A stretch of DNA of 64,000 nucleotides from Phycisphaera sp. (GCA_016124975.1 WGMP01000012.1:124001-188000), one strand, 5' to 3'. Shown: positions 26,140 through 34,938, numbered from the stretch's first letter. Notes: generated from the sequence alone by a model not told the origin. Numbers and translations: made by a program.

Positions 26140-26497
26140 GCCGTGCGTGAAGGTCCGTAGCTGACTCGGCCCGAGCGCATCTGTTCCCTCCATCCGAGGG
26201 GCTCGGGGTCGGGCGTTGATACGGGACCGCGGCGGGATCGATTGTGCATCGCAGGTCTTTCGCGATCGCCTCCGCGCACCGGAGCGCCTCGGGCATCATG
26301 TGGCTGAGCTCGATCTCCTCGAGCCGTCGGATGATCCGGCGGCGCAGCCAGGCCCCGTTGCCCGACGACGTCTCCTGCCCGAAGAGGCGTGCGAACACCG
26401 CCCGCATCTCGCGGGGCGTCATCCGTTCGATCCGCCCGATCATGGCGCGGAAGGTGGGATCGTCGATCTGGACAGGCAGCAGTCGTCTCGTTCGCAT
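26096..26497 (-). pseudogene. Truncated DUF2924 gene
   Basis: From ATG 26497 the first about 90 residues (RIERMTPREMRAVFARLFGQE, then SGNGAWLRRRIIRRLEEIELSHMMPEAL) match the N-terminal half of the DUF2924 protein at 21388. The C-terminal DUF2924 core is missing. It is replaced by about 40 unrelated residues that run into the 3' end of the transglutaminase-like gene. I read it as a gene cut from the 3' side by a rearrangement. It is transcribed away from tRNA-Asn, about 310 bases downstream of it on the same strand. Confidence 0.65.
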
Positions 26498-26574
26498 GAA
26501 TCGGCTCCTGGAAAAGCGAAGTCCCTCTATCTGCTACTTCTGCCGGTGCGCGAGGTTTGTCAGGTCCAGAGGCC

Positions 26575-26811
26575 GATGAACACGCGAGACGGGGCGCGAA
26601 ATCGTGTTAAAGAGAACAGAGAGCACTCGAGAGCGGCGCTGCGAGACGGCCCCATGCGGTCGACTTCGCGGACCCATTCCCCGATGCGAAGACGCCGATG
26701 CGAGAGCGTGAGAGAGCGCGCCGATGCCTCTCCGCGCGTCCCAATGCGTGTTTCAAGAGCCCGGCATGTGAAAAAGCGGGTTGGCCTGTTTGGGCCAACC
26801 CGCTTTGGTAA
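26575..26811. repeat. Dispersed repeat, copy R6, attached to tRNA-Asn
   Basis: This is a diverged left block (GAGAGCACTCGAGAGCGGC, GCGAGAGCGTGAGAGAGCGC, GTGTTTCAAGAGCCCGGCATG) followed by the hairpin GCGGGTTGGCC...GGCCAACCCGC and CTTTGGTAACTCCCC. It runs directly into the 3' end of tRNA-Asn. Here the hairpin is the tRNA's terminator. R4 and R5 carry the same hairpin and the last bases of the tRNA without the tRNA itself, so this copy is the likely parent. Confidence 0.6.
26771..26806 (-). terminator. Rho-independent terminator of tRNA-Asn
   Basis: On the minus strand a perfect 14-base stem (AAAGCGGGTTGGCC with its complement, 6-base loop) begins 5 bases after the tRNA and is followed by a run of five T (26775-26771). 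Confidence 0.85.
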
Positions 26812-26884
26812 CTCCCCGAACTGGACTCGAACCAGTGACATGCGAGTTAACAGCTCGCCGCTCTACCAACTGAGCTATCGGGGA
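26812..26884 (-). tRNA. tRNA-Asn (anticodon GTT)
   Basis: A 73-base cloverleaf. Acceptor arms are TCCCCGA and TCGGGGA with G as the discriminator base, as expected for Asn. The D-arm is GCTC...GAGC. The anticodon arm GCGAG-CTGTTAA-CTCGC gives GTT. The T-arm is ACTGG-TTCGAGT-CCAGT. CCA is not encoded. A promoter and terminator flank it. It appears to be the anchor of the dispersed repeat family. Confidence 0.97.
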
Positions 26885-26902
26885 ATGGGTTGTGGGATGG
26901 GA

Positions 26903-26930
26903 AGGATACCGTCCGACGCGGCATCGTCAA
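26903..26930 (-). promoter_or_regulatory. Promoter of tRNA-Asn
   Basis: On the minus strand TTGACG (26930-26925), a 16-base spacer and TATCCT (26908-26903) lie about 19 bases before the tRNA. The same TATCCT -10 with a 16-base spacer occurs ahead of the 23S gene. Confidence 0.65.
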
Positions 26931-27084
26931 GCCGTGGCGGGCACTTGAGTTCGGTTGAGCGGGAAACGGGGAAGAAGCGCCGATTGCGCGCGCGGGAGGG
27001 GGGTTTCGTGGGGATCGTGCAAGGTCTCGGCCTCGTTCGGGCATCGGTCGACGGCAGGTGCCCGCCCCGCGGTAGGCTCCGCGC

Positions 27085-28047
27085 ATGCAGAACCTCGATC
27101 GACGGTCGTTCACAGCCCTCTCGGGTCTCGCGGCGCTTGGCGCGGCGGTGGGCCTGCCGCTTCGGACGGCGCGCGCGGCGGAGAGCCCGCTGGGCGCCTC
27201 ACGCGCACTGCGCTTCGCGCATTTTACAGACCTCCACATCACGCCCGACCGCGACAGCGAGCCCGGCATGAAGAAGGCGTTCGAGACGGCGCAGGCCGAC
27301 GGCATCGAGATGATCCTCACGGGCGGTGACCTCATCATGGACTCGTTCGAGACGAAGCGCGAGCAGGTCGACCGCGAGTGGGCGCTGCTGCACAGACTCT
27401 TCGCCGAGCACTGCAAGGTGCCCGTCGAGCACTGTCTCGGCAATCACGACATCCTCGGCTGGTGCCGCAGCAAGGCCGAGATGAAGGGCGATGAACCCGA
27501 CTTCGGCTACGCGCGCGCCCTCGCCGAACTCAAGCTCGCCGAGCGCTGGCGCAGCTTCGACCGGAACGGCTGGCACTTCATCGTGCTCTCGTCGGTCGAG
27601 CCCGACCCGAACGATGAGTGCGGCTATCTCGCGCGTCTCGTCCCCGAGCAGCTCGCGTGGCTCGAGGCCGATCTTGCGAAGAACACGCTGCCGACCGTCG
27701 TCGTGTCGCACGTTCCGATCGTGTCGGTGACCGCCATGATGCGCGGCAAGGGCATCGCCCGCGGCCAGAAGAGCGAGATCAGCGGCGGTCTCCTGCACCT
27801 CGACTCGAACGCGGTGCACGCACTCTTCCGCAACTCGGGCACGGTGAAGCTTGTCCTCTCGGGCCACATGCATCTCGTCGACCGCTGCGAAGCCGACGGC
27901 GTCACCTACGCCTGCAGCGGCGCCATCAGCGGCGGCTGGTGGAAGGCGACCAAGACCTACTGCGATCCGTGCTACGGCCTCGTCGACCTGATGTCGGACG
28001 GCTCGTTCACGCTCGCCGTGAAGCCAACAGGCTGGACGAACGCGTGA
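27085..28047 (+). CDS. Calcineurin-like metallophosphoesterase, Tat-exported
   Basis: The 320-residue protein has a twin-arginine leader (LDRRSFTALSGLAALGAAVGL, cleavage near ARAAES), so it is likely folded before export. The dinuclear-metal phosphoesterase motifs are all present: FTDLHITPD (motif I), GGDLI (II), GNHD (III), SHVPI (IV) and GHMHLVD (V). It belongs to the broad class of 3',5'-cyclic-nucleotide/Icc-like exported phosphoesterases; the substrate is not predictable. It is monocistronic and convergent with the GxxExxY gene. Confidence 0.88.
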   Translation: MQNLDRRSFTALSGLAALGAAVGLPLRTARAAESPLGASRALRFAHFTDLHITPDRDSEPGMKKAFETAQADGIEMILTGGDLIMDSFETKREQVDREWALLHRLFAEHCKVPVEHCLGNHDILGWCRSKAEMKGDEPDFGYARALAELKLAERWRSFDRNGWHFIVLSSVEPDPNDECGYLARLVPEQLAWLEADLAKNTLPTVVVSHVPIVSVTAMMRGKGIARGQKSEISGGLLHLDSNAVHALFRNSGTVKLVLSGHMHLVDRCEADGVTYACSGAISGGWWKATKTYCDPCYGLVDLMSDGSFTLAVKPTGWTNA

Positions 28048-28105
28048 TAGATGCGATCCCGCATTGGGATTTCCTCACGGAGGCACGGAGGAGGTCGCTG
28101 CAGAT

Positions 28106-28486
28106 TCAAATCTGTCCGTGGACGATTCGGGTGATCCCGTGCTTCATCAGTTCGTCGCCGAAGTTCAGTAGGTATCCGAGCCGCAGTCCCGTCAGCCTGA
28201 GATAGGTCAGTAGCTGCTTCTTGTGAGCAGGATGCACTCTGTCGACGGACTTGAGCTCGAGGATCACCTTGGCGCCGACGATCATGTCGGCGCGGAATCC
28301 CTCGTCAAACTGCTCGCCCTCGTACTCGATCGGGATGACGACCTCGCGATGGACCTCAAGTCCGCGCCTCTCAAGCTTTCGCGCCAGGGTCGCTGCGTAG
28401 ACCGACTCCAGAAGTCCAGGGCCAAGATCCCTGTGCAACTCAACAGCACAGTCGACGATCACGCTCCCGATGTCATTCTCATGCAT
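28106..28486 (-). CDS. GxxExxY protein
   Basis: The 126-residue protein has the family's name motif at G24-LL-E27-SV-Y30 and a PD-(D/E)XK-like core (FRADMIVGAKVILELKSVD) that resembles a nuclease fold. The family is small, widespread and of unknown function; members are common in planctomycetes and cyanobacteria. The start is ATG 28486. It has no obvious partner; serS follows 100 bases away on the same strand further upstream. Confidence 0.88.
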   Translation of the reverse strand: MHENDIGSVIVDCAVELHRDLGPGLLESVYAATLARKLERRGLEVHREVVIPIEYEGEQFDEGFRADMIVGAKVILELKSVDRVHPAHKKQLLTYLRLTGLRLGYLLNFGDELMKHGITRIVHGQI

Positions 28487-28585
28487 CCCGATCCCTCCCT
28501 TCCCCTCATCCTCTGTGCCTCCGTGCCTCCGTGAGAGACCTTAGGCGCGTCCGCACCTCAACGCACGCCTGCAGCCAAGCCGCGC

Positions 28586-29983
28586 TCACCCGATCTTCGC
28601 GACGCCGCCCATGTAGGGCCGCAATACGTCAGGCACGACGACAGAGCCGTCGGACTGCTGATGCATCTCGAGCAGCGGAATCAACACGCGTGGGCTCGCG
28701 ATCACCGTGTTGTTCAACGCATACGCGAAGCGCGTCTTCCCTTGCTCGTCCTTGTAGCGGAGGTTGAGGCGACGGCACTGGAAGTCGCCGAGGCGGCTCG
28801 CAGAGTGCGTCTCGCCGAACTCGCCCGTGGGCGCGCCGTCCTTGCCGGGCTCGCCGCGGCCCGGCATCCAGCTTTCGATGTCGATCATGTCCTCGTTCTT
28901 GACGCCGAGGTCGCCCGAGCAGCACTGAAGCAGGCGATACGCGAGGCCAAGCGACTGGAGGATCATCTCGACCGTCTCGATCATTTGCGCGTGCCACGCA
29001 CGGCTCTCCGCTTCGTCTGCCCTGCATACGACGACCTGCTCGACCTTGTCGAACTGGTGGATGCGGTAGAGGCCCGCGGTGTCCTTGCCCGCAGCGCCCG
29101 CCTCGCGGCGGAAGCAGGTCGACGCCGTGCAGTACTTGAGCGGCAGCTGGTCAAGCGACAGGATCTCGTCGGCGTGCAGGCCCATCAGGCCGACTTCGCC
29201 CGTTCCCGTCAGGAACAAGTCATGCCCCGCACCGCGCGCGGCTTCGTCGATGTGATACGCCTGCTCGCGGCCCGCGGGAAAGAAGCCCGTGCCGACCATG
29301 CACTCCTCCTTCACGATCACGGGAACGCCCATCGGCTTGAAGCCGCGGCGATCGGCCATGAAGTCGAGCGCGTAGCGGAGCACCGCCTGATGGAGCCGCA
29401 TGCCGAGGCCGGTCAGCACATAGTGCCGCGTGCCCGACATCTTCACGCCGCGCTCGAAGTCGACGAGCCCGTGCGTCTTCACGAGCTCAAGGTGCGTGCG
29501 CGGTTTGAAACCGCGATTCTCGGCGAAGGTCTTCGCGAAGTCCCATCCTGCAGGCGCCCAGCGGCGGATCTCCTTGTTGTCTTCGCTGCCCTTGCCGCGC
29601 GGGACATCGGCGGCGGGGGGCTGCGGCACCTGAAGCCACAGCGCCTTGAACTCGGGATCGATGGCATTGAGGTGACGCTCCTCCTCGGCCGCGAGCGCTT
29701 TCAGCTCGGCGGGCTTCGCCTCGAGTGCAGCGATCTCCATCTCAAGGCGGTCCTTCTCGTCGCCCGCCGCGCCCTTGAGCTTCCCCTTCAGCTGGCCGAT
29801 CTTCGGCCCGATCTCCTTCGAGATCTTGTTCTGCTCGCTGCGGGCGGTCTCAAGCCGCGTGAGGATCGCGCGCCGCGCCTCATCGAGCGCAAGCAGTCGG
29901 TCGATGTCGACCGACATGCACTTGTCGCGCACGCCGTTGCGGTACTTGTCGGGGTTCTCGCGAAGATCCTTCAGGTCGATCAT
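28586..29983 (-). CDS. serS: Serine--tRNA ligase
   Basis: The 465-residue protein begins MIDLKDLRENPDKYR, the standard SerRS start. An N-terminal coiled-coil arm (residues about 30-110, ARSEQNKISKEIGPKIGQ) reads the tRNA long arm. The class II catalytic domain follows: motif 2 at STCFRREAGAAGKDTAGLYR with HQFDKVE, and motif 3 in the C-terminal region near SVVVPDVLRPYMGG. It charges tRNA-Ser in the cytoplasm. It is slightly longer than the usual 425-430 residues because of inserts in the catalytic domain (for example near ESWMPGRGEPGKDGAPTG). Start ATG 29983. Confidence 0.97.
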   Translation of the reverse strand: MIDLKDLRENPDKYRNGVRDKCMSVDIDRLLALDEARRAILTRLETARSEQNKISKEIGPKIGQLKGKLKGAAGDEKDRLEMEIAALEAKPAELKALAAEEERHLNAIDPEFKALWLQVPQPPAADVPRGKGSEDNKEIRRWAPAGWDFAKTFAENRGFKPRTHLELVKTHGLVDFERGVKMSGTRHYVLTGLGMRLHQAVLRYALDFMADRRGFKPMGVPVIVKEECMVGTGFFPAGREQAYHIDEAARGAGHDLFLTGTGEVGLMGLHADEILSLDQLPLKYCTASTCFRREAGAAGKDTAGLYRIHQFDKVEQVVVCRADEAESRAWHAQMIETVEMILQSLGLAYRLLQCCSGDLGVKNEDMIDIESWMPGRGEPGKDGAPTGEFGETHSASRLGDFQCRRLNLRYKDEQGKTRFAYALNNTVIASPRVLIPLLEMHQQSDGSVVVPDVLRPYMGGVAKIG

Positions 29984-30096
29984 GGAAGGCGGAAGATAGC
30001 GGAGACGCGCTTCGAGCGGCGGCTGCTGGCGACAGCCGCCTTTGGCGCGACAAGCACCGGAGGGAGCGCCCCAAGCACCAGAGGGAGCCGCCGCGG

Positions 30097-30165
30097 CGGC
30101 GACCGCTCAAACACGCGGCGACCGCTCAAACACGCGGCGACCGCTCAAACACGCGGCGACGCTCA
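30097..30165. repeat. 19-bp tandem repeat between serS and nadK
   Basis: Three exact copies of CGGCGACCGCTCAAACACG (30097-30153) and a partial fourth run up to the 3' end of nadK. There are no spacers, so it is not CRISPR. The repeat is probably replication slippage. Confidence 0.9.
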
Positions 30166-31005
30166 AGACCTGTAGCTCGGCGGCGCCGCCCACCGCATCT
30201 TCGCGCGGAGGGCATCCCAGTATCGGTTCGACGGATTCGCCACGAACAGCGCCTTGCGCGCATGCTCGCGCATCCGCACCGTGTCGCCCGTCCCGAGCGC
30301 GATCTGCCGCTGGCCGTCGAGGATGACGCAGGTGCCGTCGTTCACGCGGCGCATGGAGAGCGCCACGACATCGCTCGACCGAACGACCACGGGTCGAAAC
30401 GCCAGGCTCTGCGCGCAGATCGGCGTGATCGTCACTCCGCCGACGTCGGGATGGACGATCGGCCCGCCCGCGCTCGCGCTGTAGGCGGTCGAGCCCGTCG
30501 GCGTCGCCACGATCACGCCGTCGCCGACGATGTCGACGCCCGTGTCGTCGTCGTCGATCCGCAGCGACATCTCGATCATGCGGTGCGGGCTCCCTGCGGT
30601 CACGACCGCATCGTTGATCGCGGTGCCCGATTCGCGCTTGCCGTCCGCGTGCTCGACCTCGACGGCGAGCAGCACGCGTTCGCGCAGCGGAGGACTCGCC
30701 GAGAAGACGAGCCCCGCGTGCTTCTCGAGGTCGGCCGCGTCGAACTCCGCGAGAAACCCGAGTCGTCCCGCGTTCACCCCGACGATCGGCCGCCCGAAGT
30801 CGAGGAGCCGCCGCGCCTGCGAGATCAGCGTGCCGTCGCCGCCGACGACGACCGCGATGTCGAACGCGGTCTCGCGCGCGAGCGGCTCGTCGACCGACTC
30901 GATCTCGGAGACCTCGCTGTGCCGCGCGATCACGGGGCGGACCGTGTCGGCGGTGCGCGCGGCCTCGGACTTCGCGCGATTGACGATGAGAAGCGCTCGT
31001 GGCAT
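30163..31005 (-). CDS. nadK: NAD kinase
   Basis: The 280-residue protein has VVVGGDGTLIS (the GGDGT motif), GVNAGRLGFLAEF, GDGVIVATPTGSTAYSASAGGP and a downstream TPICAQSLAFRPVV block, all diagnostic of ATP-NAD kinase. The enzyme phosphorylates NAD to NADP in the cytoplasm. Its start (ATG 31005) lies 8 bases after the stop of the ABC ATPase gene on the same strand, so the two are co-transcribed. Confidence 0.95.
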   Translation of the reverse strand: MPRALLIVNRAKSEAARTADTVRPVIARHSEVSEIESVDEPLARETAFDIAVVVGGDGTLISQARRLLDFGRPIVGVNAGRLGFLAEFDAADLEKHAGLVFSASPPLRERVLLAVEVEHADGKRESGTAINDAVVTAGSPHRMIEMSLRIDDDDTGVDIVGDGVIVATPTGSTAYSASAGGPIVHPDVGGVTITPICAQSLAFRPVVVRSSDVVALSMRRVNDGTCVILDGQRQIALGTGDTVRMREHARKALFVANPSNRYWDALRAKMRWAAPPSYRS

Positions 31006-31013
31006 TGGGTTTC

Positions 31014-31961
31014 TCAGCTGACAAGGCCCTTCGTGAGCCGCATGAACGCGGTCTCGAGGCTGATCTCCTCGGGCTGAAGCCGCGCGAGGCGGAAGCCCTG
31101 CGCAAGAAGACGAGCCGCCAGCTCGCTCGCAGCGATTTCCGCGTTCGGCTCGAGCTGCACGTCCATCCGCTGCCCGCCGTCCTCGAGCATCAGCTCGACC
31201 TTGGCCACGCCGCGCACCCCCCGAAGAAGCTTCGCGGCGTCCTCGTGCCGCGACTCGACGGAGATCTGCACGACCTTGCCGACCTTCGCCTTCTGCATCA
31301 GCTCGCTCACCGCGCCCGCGAACACGAGCTTCCCTTGCTCGACCACGCCGACCGCGTTGCAGAGGTCCGCGAGCTCGTACAGGATGTGCGACGAGATCAG
31401 GATCGTCTTCCCGATGCGCCGAAGCTCCTTGAGGAGCTCGCGCATCTCGATGCGCGCGCGCGGGTCGAGGCCCGAGCTCGGCTCGTCCATCAGGAGCACC
31501 TTCGGATCGTGGATCAGGACGCGTGCCACCGCGAGGCGCTGCTGCATGCCGCGCGAGAGCCCGTTCACCTCGCTGTCCGTCTTGTGCGTGAGGTCGGTCA
31601 GCGCCAGCACCTCCGCGATCGTCCGCTCGCGCCTCGCGACGGGCACCGCGTAGCAGGCCGCGAAGAACTCGAGGTATTCGCTCACCGTCATGTCCTGGTA
31701 CGCGCCCATGAAGTCGGGCACATAGCCGATCAGCGGACGGATCAGGTGGTTCTGGTAGCCGACCACCTTGCCGTCGATGCGCGCCTCGCCCCAGGTCGGC
31801 TTGAGGAGCGTCGCGAGGATCTTGATGGTCGTCGTCTTCCCCGCTCCGTTCGGGCCGATGAAGCCGAAGCAGGTGCCTTCCTCGATGGTGAGGTTCAGGT
31901 TGTCGAGCGCGACGAACTCGCCGTACTTCTTCGTGAGATTGACCGTCTCGATCATCGGCAT
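31014..31961 (-). CDS. ABC transporter ATP-binding protein (ABC-2/GldA-like)
   Basis: The 315-residue protein has Walker A GPNGAGKTT (about residues 36-44), the signature LSRGMQQRL, Walker B VLLMDEPSSGLDP, and the switch His in SSHILYELADLC. The roughly 75-residue C-terminal extension is typical of the ABC-2 group, which includes GldA-type gliding and NatA-type exporters. No permease gene is present. The adjacent upstream gene encodes a large membrane-anchored protein, which may be the partner. GAGG lies about 8 bases before ATG 31961. nadK follows 8 bases downstream. Confidence 0.92.
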   Translation of the reverse strand: MPMIETVNLTKKYGEFVALDNLNLTIEEGTCFGFIGPNGAGKTTTIKILATLLKPTWGEARIDGKVVGYQNHLIRPLIGYVPDFMGAYQDMTVSEYLEFFAACYAVPVARRERTIAEVLALTDLTHKTDSEVNGLSRGMQQRLAVARVLIHDPKVLLMDEPSSGLDPRARIEMRELLKELRRIGKTILISSHILYELADLCNAVGVVEQGKLVFAGAVSELMQKAKVGKVVQISVESRHEDAAKLLRGVRGVAKVELMLEDGGQRMDVQLEPNAEIAASELAARLLAQGFRLARLQPEEISLETAFMRLTKGLVS

Positions 31962-32026
31962 GGAGGAAACCTCATCCAGTCACTCGTTCGCGCGTCGACG
32001 AGCCATCGGCTTCGCGACGCGTCCGT

Positions 32027-34627
32027 TCATCCTTCGTCGGCACCGAGCGGCACGGGGGCCGTCTCCTCGCGTTCCGAACCCGATCCATCCCCGATCGCAT
32101 CGTCGCGCGACGCCGAGGTGGGCACCCGCTCCGGCGTCACCGACCCGAGGTCGACGGGCAGCGGAATGACCCAGCGGACCACCACCTTCCCCGACGACTC
32201 GACCGTCTCGCCGTCGACCGTCAGGGGATATGGAAGCGGCGTGTCCCCAAGCGTCCCGATCACGATGAGGCACGGCTCCGCGAACCAGCGTCCGAGGTCG
32301 AGCTCCCGCTCCGACTGGCGGACGATGCGGAGGATCTTCGGGTCTTGCGGCGGGTTCTGGAGGTAGGGCGGTGGCTCCAGCATCGAGTAGATCGACAGCA
32401 TCTCGAACGCACGCGCGAACGAGAGCTGGTCGCTGCCGATGCCGAACCCTGGCGCGAGATTCTTCGAGGCGGCGTAGAGGTCGTCGTAGTAGCGCGCCGC
32501 GATGGCGCGCTGGAGCTGCACGCCATCGCTCAGGGGTCGCGCACCGATCGTCTGCGCGAGGTCGAGCGGCTGGCCCGCCGCCCAGGTCGGAAGCGACACC
32601 ACGACGCCTCTGTTCGGAACGAGCCCCTTCAGCCGCCGCGACTCGATCTTCCCGTCCGCGACGAGCGTCGGAAGCGGGTTGCGCAGCGGCCAGATGTGGA
32701 AGACCTGCACATCGACGAGGCTTTGAGGGAGTCCGTGCCGCAGCGCGCCCGAGATCTGGATTCTCGGAGGGGAGGCGGAGCGGTCGACCGTCACTTCGAT
32801 CGGATCGGTCACGGTGGGAAGCGTGCCCCAGGCGGTGTCGACCGCGCCGAGCCAGCGCGTCGTGAAGTCGATCGAGGTCGCGCGCGAGGGAGCCGTCGCG
32901 ACACCCGTCCGTTCAAGCGGGACCTGGTATCGCTCGCGGCTCGGGAAGGACTGCGAATCGACGCCGATCGGCCGCCACGAATCGATCGTGTTGCGGAGCC
33001 CGCGTTCTCCGTCGGGGTCGAGGGCGACCTCGACCGACCCGTACGCGGGCGAGAAGAGGGAAAGCCAACCGACCGCCCTCCGTAGCTCGCGCTCGGTGCC
33101 GTCGGAAGGCCCAGGCGGCGGCGAGACGATGTCGAGCACCGTGAGATGGCGAATGCGCGCCTCTCGCCCAGCGAAGGAGTTGCCGACAAGAAGGATTCCC
33201 GTCGCGAACACGGCCGCCACCGCCAGGTACGCGACCCACGACCATCGTTCGCGCTTCCAGGTCTTCAGCACGGCGAAGCCAAGTGGCCCGGCGACGAGCC
33301 AATACAGCGCGAAGATCGTGGTGGCGGCGAGGATGCCGACGGCGGCTTGTCCCGCCAGACCGATTTCGCGGGCGATCAGCGGCCCCGCCTCGATCGTGCG
33401 CGAGTATCCGCTGCCGCGGACGAGCCGGTCCTCCTTCTGCATGCGGTCGAACTCGACGCCGCTCGGCGTGTCGGCGCGGCGCCCCAGGATGCGGTTCCAG
33501 AACACGTCGACCTGCGGAAGCTGCGGCGACTGGAGCCCGCGTGAGGAAAGCTCCTCGACGTCGATTCCGAGCAGCGTGATGTGCCCGAAGCCGAACGCGC
33601 GGCGCACCGCGACGAGCCTTCCGTCGATCGAGTCGTCCGACAGGATGGGCGCGCCGTCAGGCCCGCGACGCGCTGGAACCGCAAGGAACGGCCTCCACGG
33701 TCGGTTCAGCGTCGCGTCGTCGAACACGTTCAGCCGCATGCGCGCGTTTGGGTCGCGAAGCCGCGAATCGAGCGACAGCATCGGAAGCAGGTCCGCCACG
33801 CGCACATCCTCGACGCGCATCGGCGTCGAGGTCGGCAGGAGGTCGCTCAGCGGATGGCGGTCGGGCGCGCCGACGGCCCAGCTGTCGCCCGCCGCGGGCA
33901 GCGAGATCACCAGGTTGCCGCCGCGCTCGACCCACTCGCGCAGCGCACGCGCAGGCTCGTCGGCCAAGCGCGCGGGCGACGCGTTCGCGCTCGCCCAGAT
34001 CACGCTGTCGAACGGCGCATATCCCTCCCAGCGGTCGGGCAGCGAGTCGACCGAAGTCGCGTTCGCGATCTCCACCGTCGAGTGCATCGACGGGCTCGAC
34101 GAACCGTCCCGCGCGGGTCCGATCGTCTCGAGGCCGAGCGACCGTCCGCCGATCACGAGGATCGCGTCGCGCTCGGCGGGCACCACGACGGGCGGGTTCT
34201 CCGCGACCTGTGGCGCGACCTTCACGGTTCCGAGGTCGCGCACGCGCCGTCCGTCGGCGCGTTCATAGATCCGAAGGTCGAAGATGCTCGACTGGAGCGT
34301 GCCTTCGCCGAGCGGCGGAAGCACCCCGTAGATCCAGCGGCGCTGCGCCTGCCCCGGGTTGAGCACGAAGCTGCGCGAATACTCCGCGATGTCGAGGTCC
34401 GCGTTGGGGAGTTCGAGCGAGGCCTCGACCTCGACGGGCGCGTCGAGCGCTGCGCGAAACTCGACGAGCATCGCGACGGGCCCGGCCCCGCGGACCACGT
34501 CCCCCGTCCCGAAGTGGATGACCTTCACCTCGACCGACTGCGCCGAAGCGAGGCCTGCCGCGCACAGCATCGCCCACAGCGCGGCGAGAAAGGGCAGGGC
34601 GGAAAGGCGGGCCGACGGTCGGTGCAT
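32027..34627 (-). CDS. Large membrane-anchored protein, partner of ABC ATPase
   Basis: The 866-residue protein starts at ATG 34627, the first start that gives a signal peptide (LPFLAALWAMLCAAGLASAQS). An N-terminal beta-rich domain is followed by a class-I glutamine-amidotransferase-like Rossmann region (VILVIGGRSL region; REWVERGGNLVISLPAAGDSW), as in GldG/DUF4350-type proteins. Two transmembrane segments sit at about residues 425-450 and 460-482, followed by a soluble domain of about 380 residues. The function is unknown. Order on the strand is this gene, ABC ATPase (65-base gap), nadK. In planctomycetes such proteins accompany ABC-2 exporters and MoxR/DUF58 loci. Confidence 0.72.
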   Translation of the reverse strand: MHRPSARLSALPFLAALWAMLCAAGLASAQSVEVKVIHFGTGDVVRGAGPVAMLVEFRAALDAPVEVEASLELPNADLDIAEYSRSFVLNPGQAQRRWIYGVLPPLGEGTLQSSIFDLRIYERADGRRVRDLGTVKVAPQVAENPPVVVPAERDAILVIGGRSLGLETIGPARDGSSSPSMHSTVEIANATSVDSLPDRWEGYAPFDSVIWASANASPARLADEPARALREWVERGGNLVISLPAAGDSWAVGAPDRHPLSDLLPTSTPMRVEDVRVADLLPMLSLDSRLRDPNARMRLNVFDDATLNRPWRPFLAVPARRGPDGAPILSDDSIDGRLVAVRRAFGFGHITLLGIDVEELSSRGLQSPQLPQVDVFWNRILGRRADTPSGVEFDRMQKEDRLVRGSGYSRTIEAGPLIAREIGLAGQAAVGILAATTIFALYWLVAGPLGFAVLKTWKRERWSWVAYLAVAAVFATGILLVGNSFAGREARIRHLTVLDIVSPPPGPSDGTERELRRAVGWLSLFSPAYGSVEVALDPDGERGLRNTIDSWRPIGVDSQSFPSRERYQVPLERTGVATAPSRATSIDFTTRWLGAVDTAWGTLPTVTDPIEVTVDRSASPPRIQISGALRHGLPQSLVDVQVFHIWPLRNPLPTLVADGKIESRRLKGLVPNRGVVVSLPTWAAGQPLDLAQTIGARPLSDGVQLQRAIAARYYDDLYAASKNLAPGFGIGSDQLSFARAFEMLSIYSMLEPPPYLQNPPQDPKILRIVRQSERELDLGRWFAEPCLIVIGTLGDTPLPYPLTVDGETVESSGKVVVRWVIPLPVDLGSVTPERVPTSASRDDAIGDGSGSEREETAPVPLGADEG

Positions 34628-34717
34628 TCGCGCGAGAGTGTACACGGGAAGCGGCGTCCTTCGACGAATCGGCGGGCCCCGCTCAACCGGCGGGTCCGTC
34701 GGGCCGATCCTCCCGAC

Positions 34718-34921
34718 ATGGATGCATACGCGGTCCTCTGCACGCTCGCCGGCACCTATCTCGGTTGTCTGCTCGTCCTCGGCGTGATGGCCACGCGCAT
34801 CGACGACGCGCACCGGTTCAACAAGCTGATCCGCGAGACGCGGAGGCTGCGCCACAACTTCGCGACGCCCCGCGACGCGCGCAAGAGGAAGGAAGACAAC
34901 ACCCCGGTCATGGAGGTGTAG
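34718..34921 (+). CDS. Small membrane protein, unknown
   Basis: The 67-residue protein from ATG 34718 has one transmembrane helix (VLCTLAGTYLGCLLVLGVMA) followed by a very basic tail (RFNKLIRETRRLRHNF, RDARKRKEDN). It lies in a divergent gap from the large ABC-partner gene and converges on the M20 peptidase. The composition is natural for a real membrane peptide, but there is no family match that I know. Confidence 0.5.
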   Translation: MDAYAVLCTLAGTYLGCLLVLGVMATRIDDAHRFNKLIRETRRLRHNFATPRDARKRKEDNTPVMEV

Positions 34922-34938
34922 CCGAGGCGCGGCGCGGG

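Noticed and set aside
30097-30165. CRISPR-like direct repeats
   Set aside because: The 19-base units are strictly head to tail with no spacers and no cas genes nearby.
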